Source: Pseudomonas sp. GOM7 (GTDB lineage: Bacteria; Pseudomonadota; Gammaproteobacteria; Pseudomonadales; Pseudomonadaceae). From it: DNA of 64,000 nt. Both the position numbers and the translations under genes were made by a program. The notes beneath the pieces are model-generated. The model worked only from the letters and a program-made list of their open reading frames with translations, did not search any database and was not told the origin of the DNA. Below, piece after piece: positions 53,101 through 60,288 of the stretch (its first letter is position 1; every line of letters starts with the position of its first letter). Location of the stretch: NCBI RefSeq assembly GCF_026723825.1, contig NZ_CP113519.1, positions 3,596,001 to 3,660,000 of the forward strand, read 5' to 3'.

Positions 53101-54920
53101 CTGGGTGTGGCATCCAGGCAGATGTCCTGCAGACGCGACTCGGGCCACTGCGGGTCGAGGGCCAGATAGGTGGCGCCGCACTGCCAGGCGGCGAGCATAT
53201 GCATCACCAGTTCACGGCTGCGCGGCAGGCACAGGGCAACCCGATCGCCCAGGGCGCTCAGCGAGCCTTGCAGGCGCTCGCCACGGGCGACCACGGCTCC
53301 GACCAGCTCGGCATAGGTCAGTTGACCCTGCCGATCCTCCAGGGCGATGGCCTGGGGTTTTTCCAAACAGTGCTTGGTGAAGGCCTGCCAGGCGCCCTCC
53401 TCCGACACCGACAAGGTTTCGCCAGACAACTGCGAACGTTGTTCTGGAGCCAGCCAGTCCAGTTCAGCGAAAGGCACGTCCGGCTGCTCCATGGCCGCCA
53501 TGACCAGGGCCAGGAACTGCGCCTGGAAGCGCTCGACGCTCTCGCGGCGATACAACGCCTTGCTGTAGCGCCAGCGCCCGATGAACTCGGGCAGGTCATC
53601 GATGATCACCAGGTTCAGCTCGTGGGCCGCGCCACGCTGCTCGCCGATCATGCGCTCGATATAGCGCTCGAAGGGTACGTCACGCTCCTTGTTCAGGGTG
53701 AACATATGCTGGAACACCGGCGCCCGACCCATCTGCCGCGGCAGATCCAGGTGCTTGGCCAGGCGCGCGAAGGGATAGTGACGGTGGCGCAGCGCCTGTT
53801 TGACATTGGCCGCCACCTGCCTTGCCCACTCAGCACTGGACAGGTCGCGACGCACCCGGCAGCGCACCGGCAAGGGGTTGACCAGGTAGCCCGGCAATTC
53901 GGCCTGCTCGCGCTTCAGACGCCAGCCACTGGGGGTACCGAGGACGAAATCATCCTGCCCGGAGAGCATGCCGAGAAACTGCTGGAACAGTGAGAACCAG
54001 TAAACGTAGGGCGTAACGCCCAGGCTTTTGGCCACCGTGCGCAGCCGCTCGCTGTTGTCCGCGCCAAAATGGAACGACAGCTCGCCGCCCTCGAAGCCCT
54101 GGGTGCTGCCATGGGCGAAGTCGGTGGGCAGTTCCAGCGTTGGTGCATCGGCCAGTTGCGCCTGCCACCAGGTCAGCTCCTCGGCCTCGATCGCCTCGCT
54201 GCGGATATGCAGGGCGCTGCACCAGTTGCGATAGGCCTGGGGGTCGACATCGGCAAGCACTTCGCCATCGACCAGGGCGAACAGTTCGCTGAACAGCACA
54301 TCGAAGGTGGTCAGGTCGGAGACGATATGGTGAATGCCCAGCAGCACCGTGTGCTCGACGCGGTCATCCAACTGGTTGCTCAACAGCACCAGCCGGCTGA
54401 CTTCACCGGCAGCCAGATCGAAGGGCTTGTCGGCCAGTTCGATCACGCGTTGCTGCACGCTGGCTGCATCCGCGCCCTGCCAGGTCTCGCATTGCAGCGA
54501 GTTGGGCTGTGGGCGGCTGTCCCACTGCAGCAACTGGCCGTCACGCTCGACATAGGCACTGCACAGGTGCGGATAACGCCGCTGTACGACCTGCCAGGCC
54601 CGCTCCAGACGCTGTGGCAGATCCGCCCAGAGGTATTGCGGCCTGACTCGCCCAGCCAGGGCGATGTTGTAGGCGCAACTGTTCGGTTCCATGCGCTGCA
54701 GGAACCACAGGGCTTGCTCGTTATCGCTGAGCGGACGCGCCTCGAAGTAATCCGGATGACGCTGCAGCCACGGCAGAATCTCGCCTGCGCGTGCCTGCAG
54801 CTCCTGCTCCAAGGGCGAATTCAACGCCTCTGGCAAGCCAGCGGAAATCATCAGGCGGCCTTCACTGGCGGACAGGCGAATACCGCGCAGCCAGCAATCA
54901 CGCATCAGGCGATCGAGCAT
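50115..54920 (-). CDS. NRPS-A: docking - C - A(Asp) - T - T - E (probable first module)
   Basis: A 1,601-residue NRPS. Residues 1-55 (MLDRLMRDCWLRGIRLSASEG...LKARAGEILPWL-like pattern) look like a TubC-type N-terminal docking domain. A C domain (about 60-480, HHIVSDL at 197-203, last Gly of the motif replaced by Leu) follows. The A domain (about 515-985) has code D-L-T-K-V-G-H-V-G, aspartate. Two consecutive T domains (GGDS Ser at about 1,035 and 1,107) and a C-terminal epimerase (HHLLVDAVSW at about 1,284-1,293) follow, so the product is D-configured. The start is ATG 54920 with GAAGGA upstream; a frame to 54,971 is an extension without support. The leading C domain may acylate Asp or act as an interface for the adjacent hydroxylase. 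Confidence 0.92.
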   Translation of the reverse strand: MLDRLMRDCWLRGIRLSASEGRLMISAGLPEALNSPLEQELQARAGEILPWLQRHPDYFEARPLSDNEQALWFLQRMEPNSCAYNIALAGRVRPQYLWADLPQRLERAWQVVQRRYPHLCSAYVERDGQLLQWDSRPQPNSLQCETWQGADAASVQQRVIELADKPFDLAAGEVSRLVLLSNQLDDRVEHTVLLGIHHIVSDLTTFDVLFSELFALVDGEVLADVDPQAYRNWCSALHIRSEAIEAEELTWWQAQLADAPTLELPTDFAHGSTQGFEGGELSFHFGADNSERLRTVAKSLGVTPYVYWFSLFQQFLGMLSGQDDFVLGTPSGWRLKREQAELPGYLVNPLPVRCRVRRDLSSAEWARQVAANVKQALRHRHYPFARLAKHLDLPRQMGRAPVFQHMFTLNKERDVPFERYIERMIGEQRGAAHELNLVIIDDLPEFIGRWRYSKALYRRESVERFQAQFLALVMAAMEQPDVPFAELDWLAPEQRSQLSGETLSVSEEGAWQAFTKHCLEKPQAIALEDRQGQLTYAELVGAVVARGERLQGSLSALGDRVALCLPRSRELVMHMLAAWQCGATYLALDPQWPESRLQDICLDATPRVCVGEGERPDWLPEQVQWLAVPGEAAFSDAPLRTSVPADLPAYVVYTSGSSGRPKGVEVTQGNLIHYVSACLARLHLSSDASLTSLASCATDLGHTALFGALLSGRRLRLLDEALAFDAEELAALLGQQPVDMLKIVPSHLNALLVASEPQRLLPRQCLVLGGEALGADLLARVRALSPHLRIVNHYGPSETTVGVLTHEVEGEGDAPLGRPLGNVRISVRGPDGAVLPAGVSGELYIEGATVARGYLSASEVDQARFGKQGYRTGDRVRLDHLGRVLFLGRLDEQVKIRGYRVEPSEVAAQLRALPQVADVCVLNAPTPLTGNRLVAFLVAANGDLAGIQAALQARLPDYMQPAQWHCLEAMPLLANGKVDRQALLNLAEQAPRSVEARAEQPLNAVESTLLAIWRELLGNPDIGPDDNFFAQGGDSILGLQIIARARQQQITLTPKQLFAEPSVRALARVAQTPQRARVERLLAIAREILEKPDLQADDNFFAVGGDSILSLQIIARAKQQGLQLKPKQIFEFPSVSGWAEQAVELASVAEPAKVDNAEPSAAFALTPIQAWFFDQQQNTPQYWNQSLLLAVQQPLEPARLAQALATLLQRHSSLRLIFEQSAQGWQQRYQPLSADMAGKLLQVVEQPLDDALLEQWQQGWQLDRAPLIRWVYFTGSGHLLCTAHHLLVDAVSWQVLLEELESLYLDPQASLPAVSTSFHGWSEALQRHRQSAEVLAQRDYWQAQLAEEGEVARDVSLYGESRTLETKLSVEKTELLLGDCHGAYGTQVQDLLVAVLAGVIGQWLGREQVTLEMESHGRSGWEQGPDLSRSVGWHTSRYPLAVRAAEQPEEAIIAAKEALRRVPEQGIGYGLLRLDPQHGLGAASLLTFNYLGRVDQWLGGSRLWRLAQTLCPAMRAPDTRRTHLLDVTALVDQGQLHIEWRYAPQVHEQTLIGALAQQFQQRIEALLEHCLDPEAGRATAADFADSGLSDDEFLGLLEQLQ

Positions 54921-54986
54921 ATGTCGTCCTTCATCTTGCAGAGTCGAGTTCTGCCGCCTTCGCGGCGGCATCGAGAGTGAGGGGCG

Positions 54987-55973
54987 TCAGCCCAATGGCG
55001 CAGGCTCGGCCATGGCCACCACCACCTTGCGCGCCCCCTGGAAGGTGGAGCGGCCATGGGCAACCAACATGTTGTCGAGCATCAGCGCATCGCCCGCCTG
55101 CCAGGGGAAAATGACCTGGGTGCGCTGCAGTACATCGCGTACATGCTCCAGCGCCTCCAGTTCAATGGCCGAGCCATCGCCGTAGAAGACGTTACGCGGC
55201 ACGCCCTCCTCGCCAACGATGGACACCAGCGTCTCGCGTAGTGCCGCCGGCAGGTTGGAGATGTGGAACAGGTGCGCCTGGTTGAACCAGACCCACTCGC
55301 CGGTGACCGGGTGCTGCGCCACGGCCTGGCAGACCTGGCGCGTGCGCAGCTCGCCGTCGTCCTTCCACTCGAAGTCGATATGACTGAGCCGGCAGAAACG
55401 CTCGACCTCATTGCGATCCTCGGTACTGAACGCCTGCTGCCAGGTGAGATCCAGACCGTTGCCGTAATTGCGCACGTACATCAGGCGCTTGTCGGCAAAA
55501 CGCTGGCGGATGACGGGATTGATGCGCTGGTAGACCAGGCGGCTGTCGGCGATGGGTGTTTCGCCGCCGACCGGCGCGGCCTGGATGCAGTGAAACCAGA
55601 TCTTCATCGGCCAGTTCAGCGAGTAGGACTGCTCGTTGTGCAGCGGAATGACCTGGTGAGCGGGGTACTCGGTGGAGGTGTAGACGCGGCTGTTGAGCTT
55701 GGTGCGCGGCGTGGAGGCGTAGTCGTAGGTCAGCAGCTCGTGACCGAAGCTGCGAGCGAAATCCTCGAAATCGCTGGCATCACGGAAGGCGAAATCGCGA
55801 AAGAGGATACCGCCGGTGGTGTGCAACTCTCGGTCGACGGTTCCCTTGATCAGCTCCGCATGATCGCGCCAGGAGTCACCTGACACAGGGGCGCGCAACA
55901 CGAAGGGCAGCGATCCCTCGATACCCACCTGAACCGGTGACTGGTCTGCACGACTGAGCAAATCGGTAAGCAT
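54987..55973 (-). CDS. Stand-alone Fe(II)/2-oxoglutarate aspartyl beta-hydroxylase (SyrP-like, TauD family)
   Basis: A 328-residue TauD/SyrP-family oxygenase. Iron ligands are visible as H112-x-E114 (PLHNEQSYS) and a distal His306 in NMLVAHGRSTF, followed by the 2-oxoglutarate-binding Arg in the GARKVVVAM region. GGILFRDF and FYGDGSAIELEALEHVRDVL match the hydroxylase fused to NRPS-C (GGILFRGF, FYGDGSELEEAAIEAI), so the two are paralogues. SyrP-like enzymes hydroxylate carrier-bound Asp. It is the first gene of the NRPS operon, 66 bp before NRPS-A, whose A domain selects Asp. AAGGAA precedes ATG 55973. Confidence 0.93.
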   Translation of the reverse strand: MLTDLLSRADQSPVQVGIEGSLPFVLRAPVSGDSWRDHAELIKGTVDRELHTTGGILFRDFAFRDASDFEDFARSFGHELLTYDYASTPRTKLNSRVYTSTEYPAHQVIPLHNEQSYSLNWPMKIWFHCIQAAPVGGETPIADSRLVYQRINPVIRQRFADKRLMYVRNYGNGLDLTWQQAFSTEDRNEVERFCRLSHIDFEWKDDGELRTRQVCQAVAQHPVTGEWVWFNQAHLFHISNLPAALRETLVSIVGEEGVPRNVFYGDGSAIELEALEHVRDVLQRTQVIFPWQAGDALMLDNMLVAHGRSTFQGARKVVVAMAEPAPLG

Positions 55974-56044
55974 CTGGATTCCTTGGCGCTACTGATGAGG
56001 CCCACCAAGTTATCGCAAAACACACTCACTATCAAACAGGAATT

Positions 56045-56063
56045 AATATTATTTGATAATAAA
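56045..56063 (-). promoter_or_regulatory. Weak candidate Fur box upstream of the NRPS operon
   Basis: An A/T-rich imperfect palindrome, ATTAT-TTG-ATAAT, contains one good GATAAT half-site, 72-90 bp before the hydroxylase start. It is the best candidate in the 185-bp gap (55,974-56,158). I see no convincing PvdS-type iron-starvation box there. Confidence 0.4.
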
Positions 56064-56158
56064 CCATGAATCACTCACACCTTTGCGAAAAGCCCGAGAT
56101 AGAAGGCTCCATGGCCATTATTTGGCCACCCCACAAGCTGCTATCTACGGCCAGCCCC

Positions 56159-57097
56159 TTACTTGTCCTGCAGGTTGTAGGCACGCTCACCGATATGCGA
56201 CAGCAGCAGGTAGGCCGAGCCGATCATGCCCTGCATGGTGTCGGCGAAGCGGCTGCGGTTGAAGTAGAGGAACTGATGGTTCTTCACCGCGAACAGGTTC
56301 TGCCACTGCGGCGAACGGCGGAAAGCCTCGGTGTCAGCTTCCGATCCGAGCATTTCCTCATAGGTGTCGATGATGAAATCACTGTCGAAGTCGCCGATAC
56401 GCTCCAGGCTGTACGGCACGTTCTGCCGCGCCTCCTTGTAGGCCGCCACACGCCCGAGGCCGAAGTCGGCGATCACGTCATCCATGCCGGACCGGCCGAT
56501 TAGCTGGAAACCATCCGGGTAGACCTCCAAAGTAGTCACGGTAATGCGCCCTGGATCCTTCACCCGCTTGGCGAACTCGCCGACGATCCACTGGTACTCC
56601 TTGAGCATCTCCTCATAGCGCTGCTGCTTGCCCACCAGGTCGGCCAGCTCCCTGGCATAGGTCTTGATATCGGCCTCGCGCGCTGGCAACAACACGACCG
56701 GAGCGATCTTGCTGAGCCGCTCCTTCAGTTCCTCGTGATAGGAGAGCCCGACGATCAGATCAGGCTTGAGCGCGGCGATGGCCTCGAGATCGGGCGACTG
56801 GTGCGAACCGACATAACTGATGCCGGAGACATCGAAGCGTTGCTGCGCACCGCGAAACAAGGCATCGGAAAACAGCTTCTTGCGCCCGGTGGAGCCGCAA
56901 GGCTTCACGCCCAGTTCGAGCAGTTGCGTGGTCAGGCTGAGGTCATGCAGAGACACAACGCAGCGTGGCGCCACCGGTACCTCGACACGGCCGAAGCGGT
57001 TCTCGAACACACGGGTATCAGCGGCGACAGCCTGCATCGAGGCCAGGCCGAGCAGCACGCAGGCCATTGGCAAAAGGGCTTTGAGCTTCAGCATCAT
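56159..57097 (-). CDS. Ferric-siderophore periplasmic binding protein (FecB/FhuD type)
   Basis: A 312-residue class III substrate-binding protein with signal peptide (LPMACVLLGLASMQAVAA, cleavage near residue 26). The body has the helical-backbone binding-protein pattern: RCVVSLHDLSLTTQLLELGVKPCG, SPDLEAIAALKPDLIVGLS and a C-terminal FAVKNHQFLYFNRSRFADTMQG. I start at ATG 57097, where the GAGGAAA spans a fair ribosome-binding site. The in-frame ATG 57106 lacks one, and the longer frame beyond it overlaps the permease. It is last gene of the importer operon. Confidence 0.92.
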   Translation of the reverse strand: MMLKLKALLPMACVLLGLASMQAVAADTRVFENRFGRVEVPVAPRCVVSLHDLSLTTQLLELGVKPCGSTGRKKLFSDALFRGAQQRFDVSGISYVGSHQSPDLEAIAALKPDLIVGLSYHEELKERLSKIAPVVLLPAREADIKTYARELADLVGKQQRYEEMLKEYQWIVGEFAKRVKDPGRITVTTLEVYPDGFQLIGRSGMDDVIADFGLGRVAAYKEARQNVPYSLERIGDFDSDFIIDTYEEMLGSEADTEAFRRSPQWQNLFAVKNHQFLYFNRSRFADTMQGMIGSAYLLLSHIGERAYNLQDK

Positions 57098-57125
57098 TTT
57101 CCTCATGAGCTTGTATGGGGGCGCG

Positions 57126-58169
57126 TCAGCGGTTGCGTTGTCGCGCCAGCAAAACCAACAGATAAGGCGCACCGATGAGCGCCACCACCAGGCCGGCCGG
57201 CAGTTGCAGCGGCGGCAGCAAGGCACGGCCCAGGGTGTCACCGAGCAGCACCAGCACGGCCCCGAACAGCGCCGACAGCGGCAACAGCGCGCCGTGTCGT
57301 TCACCACAAAGTTGCCGCGCCAGATGCGGCGCGACCAGGCCAACGAAGGTCATCACGCCGATATTGGCCACCGTCGCCGCGGTCAGCATCACGCTGCACA
57401 GCAACAGCAAAAGCATCAGCCAGGTCAGGTTCAGGCCTCGGCTGAGCGCCACGCCCTCGCCCAGTTGCATGAGATTGAGCTGGCGATGGCAGAACAACAG
57501 CGGCAGACCAGCGATCAGCAACCACAGCGCCAGACTCTGCACCTGCGGCCAATCACCACGATGCAGGCTGCCGCCGAGCCACATCAGCGCCGACTCGACG
57601 CGATCGATATTGCCGTAGGTGATCAACAGATCGGCGACGGCACCAAGCATGGCCGTCAGGCCCACGCCCACCAGAATCAGACGCAGCGGTGCAATGGCAC
57701 CACGCCAGGAAAGGCCGACGATTAACAGCGCCACCGCCAGACCACCGAGCAACGCTGCCAGGGGATAGAGCGGCAGCGGCAAGGCCTGCGGCCAGAGCAC
57801 CAGGATCAGCAACATGGTGACGCTGGCGCCCGCCTCCACCCCGACCAATCCCGGCGCAGCCAGTGGGTTGCGCGTCAGCGACTGCATCAGCACGCCAGCC
57901 AGGGCCATCGCCGCCCCGCCGAGAATTGCCAGCAGGATGCGCGGCAGGCGTAGCTCCCACAGCACATTGGCCTGCGCTGCGCTGGCGTCACCGGAGAACA
58001 GGCTCCGCCAGAGCTGCGCCATGTCCATCGAATAGCTGCCCACGCTGGCGGCATACAGTGCCAGCCCCAGCAGCAGCGCAATCAGCAGCAAAGCCGATAA
58101 CAGGTCGATCGGCCGCCCGATCCAGGGCAGCCCGGCCAAACGCCTCGGGGTCGTCAGCCAACGGCTCAT
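57126..58169 (-). CDS. FecCD-family ABC importer permease 2
   Basis: A 347-residue, very hydrophobic protein of the FecCD/BtuC family. Signatures are LWELRLPRILLAILGGAAMALAGVLMQSLTRNPLAAPGLVGVEAGA and the ATPase-coupling region NIGVMTFVGLVAPHLARQL. ATG 58169 overlaps the stop of permease 1 by 4 bp (ATGA). Together with the other permease it forms the inner-membrane channel for the ferric siderophore. Confidence 0.94.
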   Translation of the reverse strand: MSRWLTTPRRLAGLPWIGRPIDLLSALLLIALLLGLALYAASVGSYSMDMAQLWRSLFSGDASAAQANVLWELRLPRILLAILGGAAMALAGVLMQSLTRNPLAAPGLVGVEAGASVTMLLILVLWPQALPLPLYPLAALLGGLAVALLIVGLSWRGAIAPLRLILVGVGLTAMLGAVADLLITYGNIDRVESALMWLGGSLHRGDWPQVQSLALWLLIAGLPLLFCHRQLNLMQLGEGVALSRGLNLTWLMLLLLLCSVMLTAATVANIGVMTFVGLVAPHLARQLCGERHGALLPLSALFGAVLVLLGDTLGRALLPPLQLPAGLVVALIGAPYLLVLLARQRNR

Positions 58170-59149
58170 TTCATCTTCCTCAATACCAGCACGACGAACA
58201 CCGGACCGCCGATCAGGGCAGTGACGATGCCGGTGTTGAGCTCGTAGGGGCTGACCAGGGTGCGTGCGACCACATCGGCCAGGATCAGCAGCAAGCCACC
58301 GAGCAGCGGCGCCGCCAGCAGCAGACGGCGCAGATCGTGCCCGAGCAGCAGCCGCGCCGCATGCGGCACCACCAGCCCGACGAAACCGATGGGCCCGGCC
58401 AGCGCCACCGCGCAACCGGACAGCAGCACCACGGCGGCCAGGCTGAGCAAGCGCATGCGCAGCAGATTGACCCCCATGCTGGAGGCCACCTGCGCACCGA
58501 GGCGATAGGCATTCAATGCCCGCACATTCACCAGACACAGCAGCAGGCCGGCAGCGACATAGGGCCAGAGCCAGGTCGGCAGGTTCGCACCGGTGATGCC
58601 GAGCGAGCCGGTCAGCCAACGGCGCAGGCTGTCGAGCCCCTGCTGATCGAGCAGCAGCAGGATCGCGGTGATGGCGCCGAACAACGCGGCCATCATCGCC
58701 CCGGACAGCGTCAAGCGCACCGGATTGGGCGTGCGCCCGGCCAGCAGCATAACGCCGACGGCGGCCACCAGGGCGCCGCTGAAGGCGAACAGAGGAATCA
58801 TGCTCATATCGTTGCCAGGCAATACCAACAGCCCGACCACCACGAACAAGGCCGCACCGCTGTTGATGCCGAGAATGCCCGGGTCGGCCAAGGGGTTGTC
58901 ACCCACCGCCTGCATCACGGTGCCCGCCAGGCCCAGGCAGGCTCCCACCACCATCGCAATCCACAGGCGTGGCAGGCGCGAGCCGCGGATGACACTGTGA
59001 TCGGCATTGCTCGGGTCGTAGGCCACCAGTGCCTGCCAGACATCCGCCCAGGGAATCGACTTGGCCCCCACCGCCAGGTGCAGCATCGACGCCAGACCGA
59101 TCGCCAGCAGGATCGACAGCCACAGTGGCCAGCTCCACGCCCGGCTCAT
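58166..59149 (-). CDS. FecCD-family ABC importer permease 1
   Basis: A 327-residue FecCD/BtuC permease. It contains SRLPRLWIAMVVGACLGLAGTVMQAVGDNPLADPGILGINSGAALFVV and the coupling helix region GPIGFVGLVVPHAARLL. ATG 59149 overlaps the ATPase stop by 4 bp; a longer in-frame extension into the ATPase gene is rejected. It pairs with the adjacent permease as a heterodimer, as in FecCD or FepDG. Confidence 0.94.
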   Translation of the reverse strand: MSRAWSWPLWLSILLAIGLASMLHLAVGAKSIPWADVWQALVAYDPSNADHSVIRGSRLPRLWIAMVVGACLGLAGTVMQAVGDNPLADPGILGINSGAALFVVVGLLVLPGNDMSMIPLFAFSGALVAAVGVMLLAGRTPNPVRLTLSGAMMAALFGAITAILLLLDQQGLDSLRRWLTGSLGITGANLPTWLWPYVAAGLLLCLVNVRALNAYRLGAQVASSMGVNLLRMRLLSLAAVVLLSGCAVALAGPIGFVGLVVPHAARLLLGHDLRRLLLAAPLLGGLLLILADVVARTLVSPYELNTGIVTALIGGPVFVVLVLRKMK

Positions 59150-59952
59150 GAACAGACCTTGGCTTCGACTGCTCGTAATCGAGCGGGCGCCACCGGCACG
59201 CACAAGAGATCGCCCGAATGCGGGTCGCTGATGATGTGCGCATCCAGGTCGAACACGGCCTTGAGATTGCTCGCCGTGAACACCTCGGCAGGCGCGCCCT
59301 GCGCATGCACCTTGCCCTGGCACAACATCACCAGGTTATCGGCGTAACGTGCCGCCTGGTTCAGGTCGTGCAGCACCGCGACTATGGTGCGGCCCTGGTC
59401 ACGCAGCACAGCCAGCAACTCGAGCAGGGCGATCTGATGGGCGATATCGAGAAAGGTGGTGGGCTCGTCGAGCAGGATAATGGGCGTGTCCTGCGCCAGG
59501 GTCATGGCGATCCAGCAACGCTGGAGCTGCCCGCCGGAAAGGGTGGACAGGGTGCGATCCAGCAGCATGGCGATATCGGCCAGCTCCACCGCTCGATCCA
59601 CCGCCTGCTGATCCTGCTCGCTCCACTGCTGCCACCAGTTCTGCCAGGGGTAGCGCCCCTGCATGACCAGCTCGCGCACGGTGAGGCCTGCCGGCGAGGC
59701 GGTGCGCTGCGGCAGCAGGGCAACGCGCCTGGCCAACTCACGTCGTGAGAACTGCGCATGGGGCTTACCCTCGAGCAACACCTCACCACTGGCCGGGCGC
59801 TGCATGCGTGCCAGCACGTTGAGCAAGGTGGTCTTGCCGCAGCCATTGGCGCCAATCAGCGCGGTAAAGCAGCCCTCGGGAATCGTCAGGCTGATGTCAT
59901 CCAGCACCTTCAGCTCGTCGAACTGCAGCCGAAGTCGCGTCGCTTTCAACAT
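59146..59952 (-). CDS. Ferric-siderophore ABC importer ATPase (FecE/FepC type)
   Basis: A 268-residue ATPase with Walker A LIGANGCGKTTLL, signature TLSGGQLQRCWIAMTLAQ, Walker B PIILLDEPTTFLDIAH and switch His in AVLHDLNQAARYAD. This is the usual pattern for iron-siderophore importers. I start at ATG 59952 (MLKATRLRLQFDEL); a GTG six bases upstream is possible. It is first gene of the leftward ATPase-permease-permease-binding-protein operon, divergent from the TonB-dependent receptor. Confidence 0.94.
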   Translation of the reverse strand: MLKATRLRLQFDELKVLDDISLTIPEGCFTALIGANGCGKTTLLNVLARMQRPASGEVLLEGKPHAQFSRRELARRVALLPQRTASPAGLTVRELVMQGRYPWQNWWQQWSEQDQQAVDRAVELADIAMLLDRTLSTLSGGQLQRCWIAMTLAQDTPIILLDEPTTFLDIAHQIALLELLAVLRDQGRTIVAVLHDLNQAARYADNLVMLCQGKVHAQGAPAEVFTASNLKAVFDLDAHIISDPHSGDLLCVPVAPARLRAVEAKVCS

Positions 59953-60288
59953 GCACACACACTCAATTCGGATCGCATCGCCACCTGCCCAACGCGCATG
60001 GCGTGCAGGCTCGGAGGCATACGGGATTCACCAGGAAAAATCTTGCTCGGCTCCCTCGCGAACGTCGCGTTCTTCGAGCCAGCGTCCGAGCCATGAACAT
60101 CCGCGCGTAGCTTGCAGCAATAGCTGGGTGATGACAATAAATTGTGAGCTAGTACAAATCTTTCTCATTTAGATGTACAGTCCACACCGCCAGAGCAATC
60201 TGCCACCTGCGCGACGGCATGCAGGATCACCAGAAAATCCTCAGCCTTGCACCGACACCTAACCAGACGACAACAGGACTCGTTCGCC
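59953..60288. other. Divergent promoter region between importer and receptor
   Basis: A 336-bp gene-free stretch shared by the leftward importer operon and the rightward TonB receptor. It contains one Fur-like site (60,154-60,172) and a short A/T palindrome, ACAATAAATTGT (60,134-60,145). No other structure is clear. Confidence 0.6.
60154..60172. promoter_or_regulatory. Candidate Fur box upstream of the TonB-dependent receptor
   Basis: The minus strand reads CTAAATGAGAAAGATTTGT, which agrees with about 10 of 19 Fur consensus positions including the central AATGA and GATT halves. It is 117 bp before the receptor ATG and could serve both divergent units. Confidence 0.5.

Noticed and set aside
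50094..53993. Very long plus-strand open frame (about 1,300 codons) opposite NRPS-A
   Set aside because: It is antisense to a fully recognisable NRPS. The translation is a low-complexity Gln/Ala/Gly/His/Arg sequence with no family features, as expected from high-GC codon bias. The same holds for long plus-strand frames at 32.9-36.6 kb, 41.0-43.5 kb and 44.8-46.5 kb.
55974..56158. PvdS-type iron-starvation box before the NRPS operon
   Set aside because: I looked for TAAAT followed at about 16 bp by CGT on the minus strand and found no convincing match.
57107..57343. Upstream extension of the periplasmic binding protein
   Set aside because: It overlaps the permease 2 gene, has a Cys/Arg/Trp-rich nonsense translation and would bury the signal peptide.
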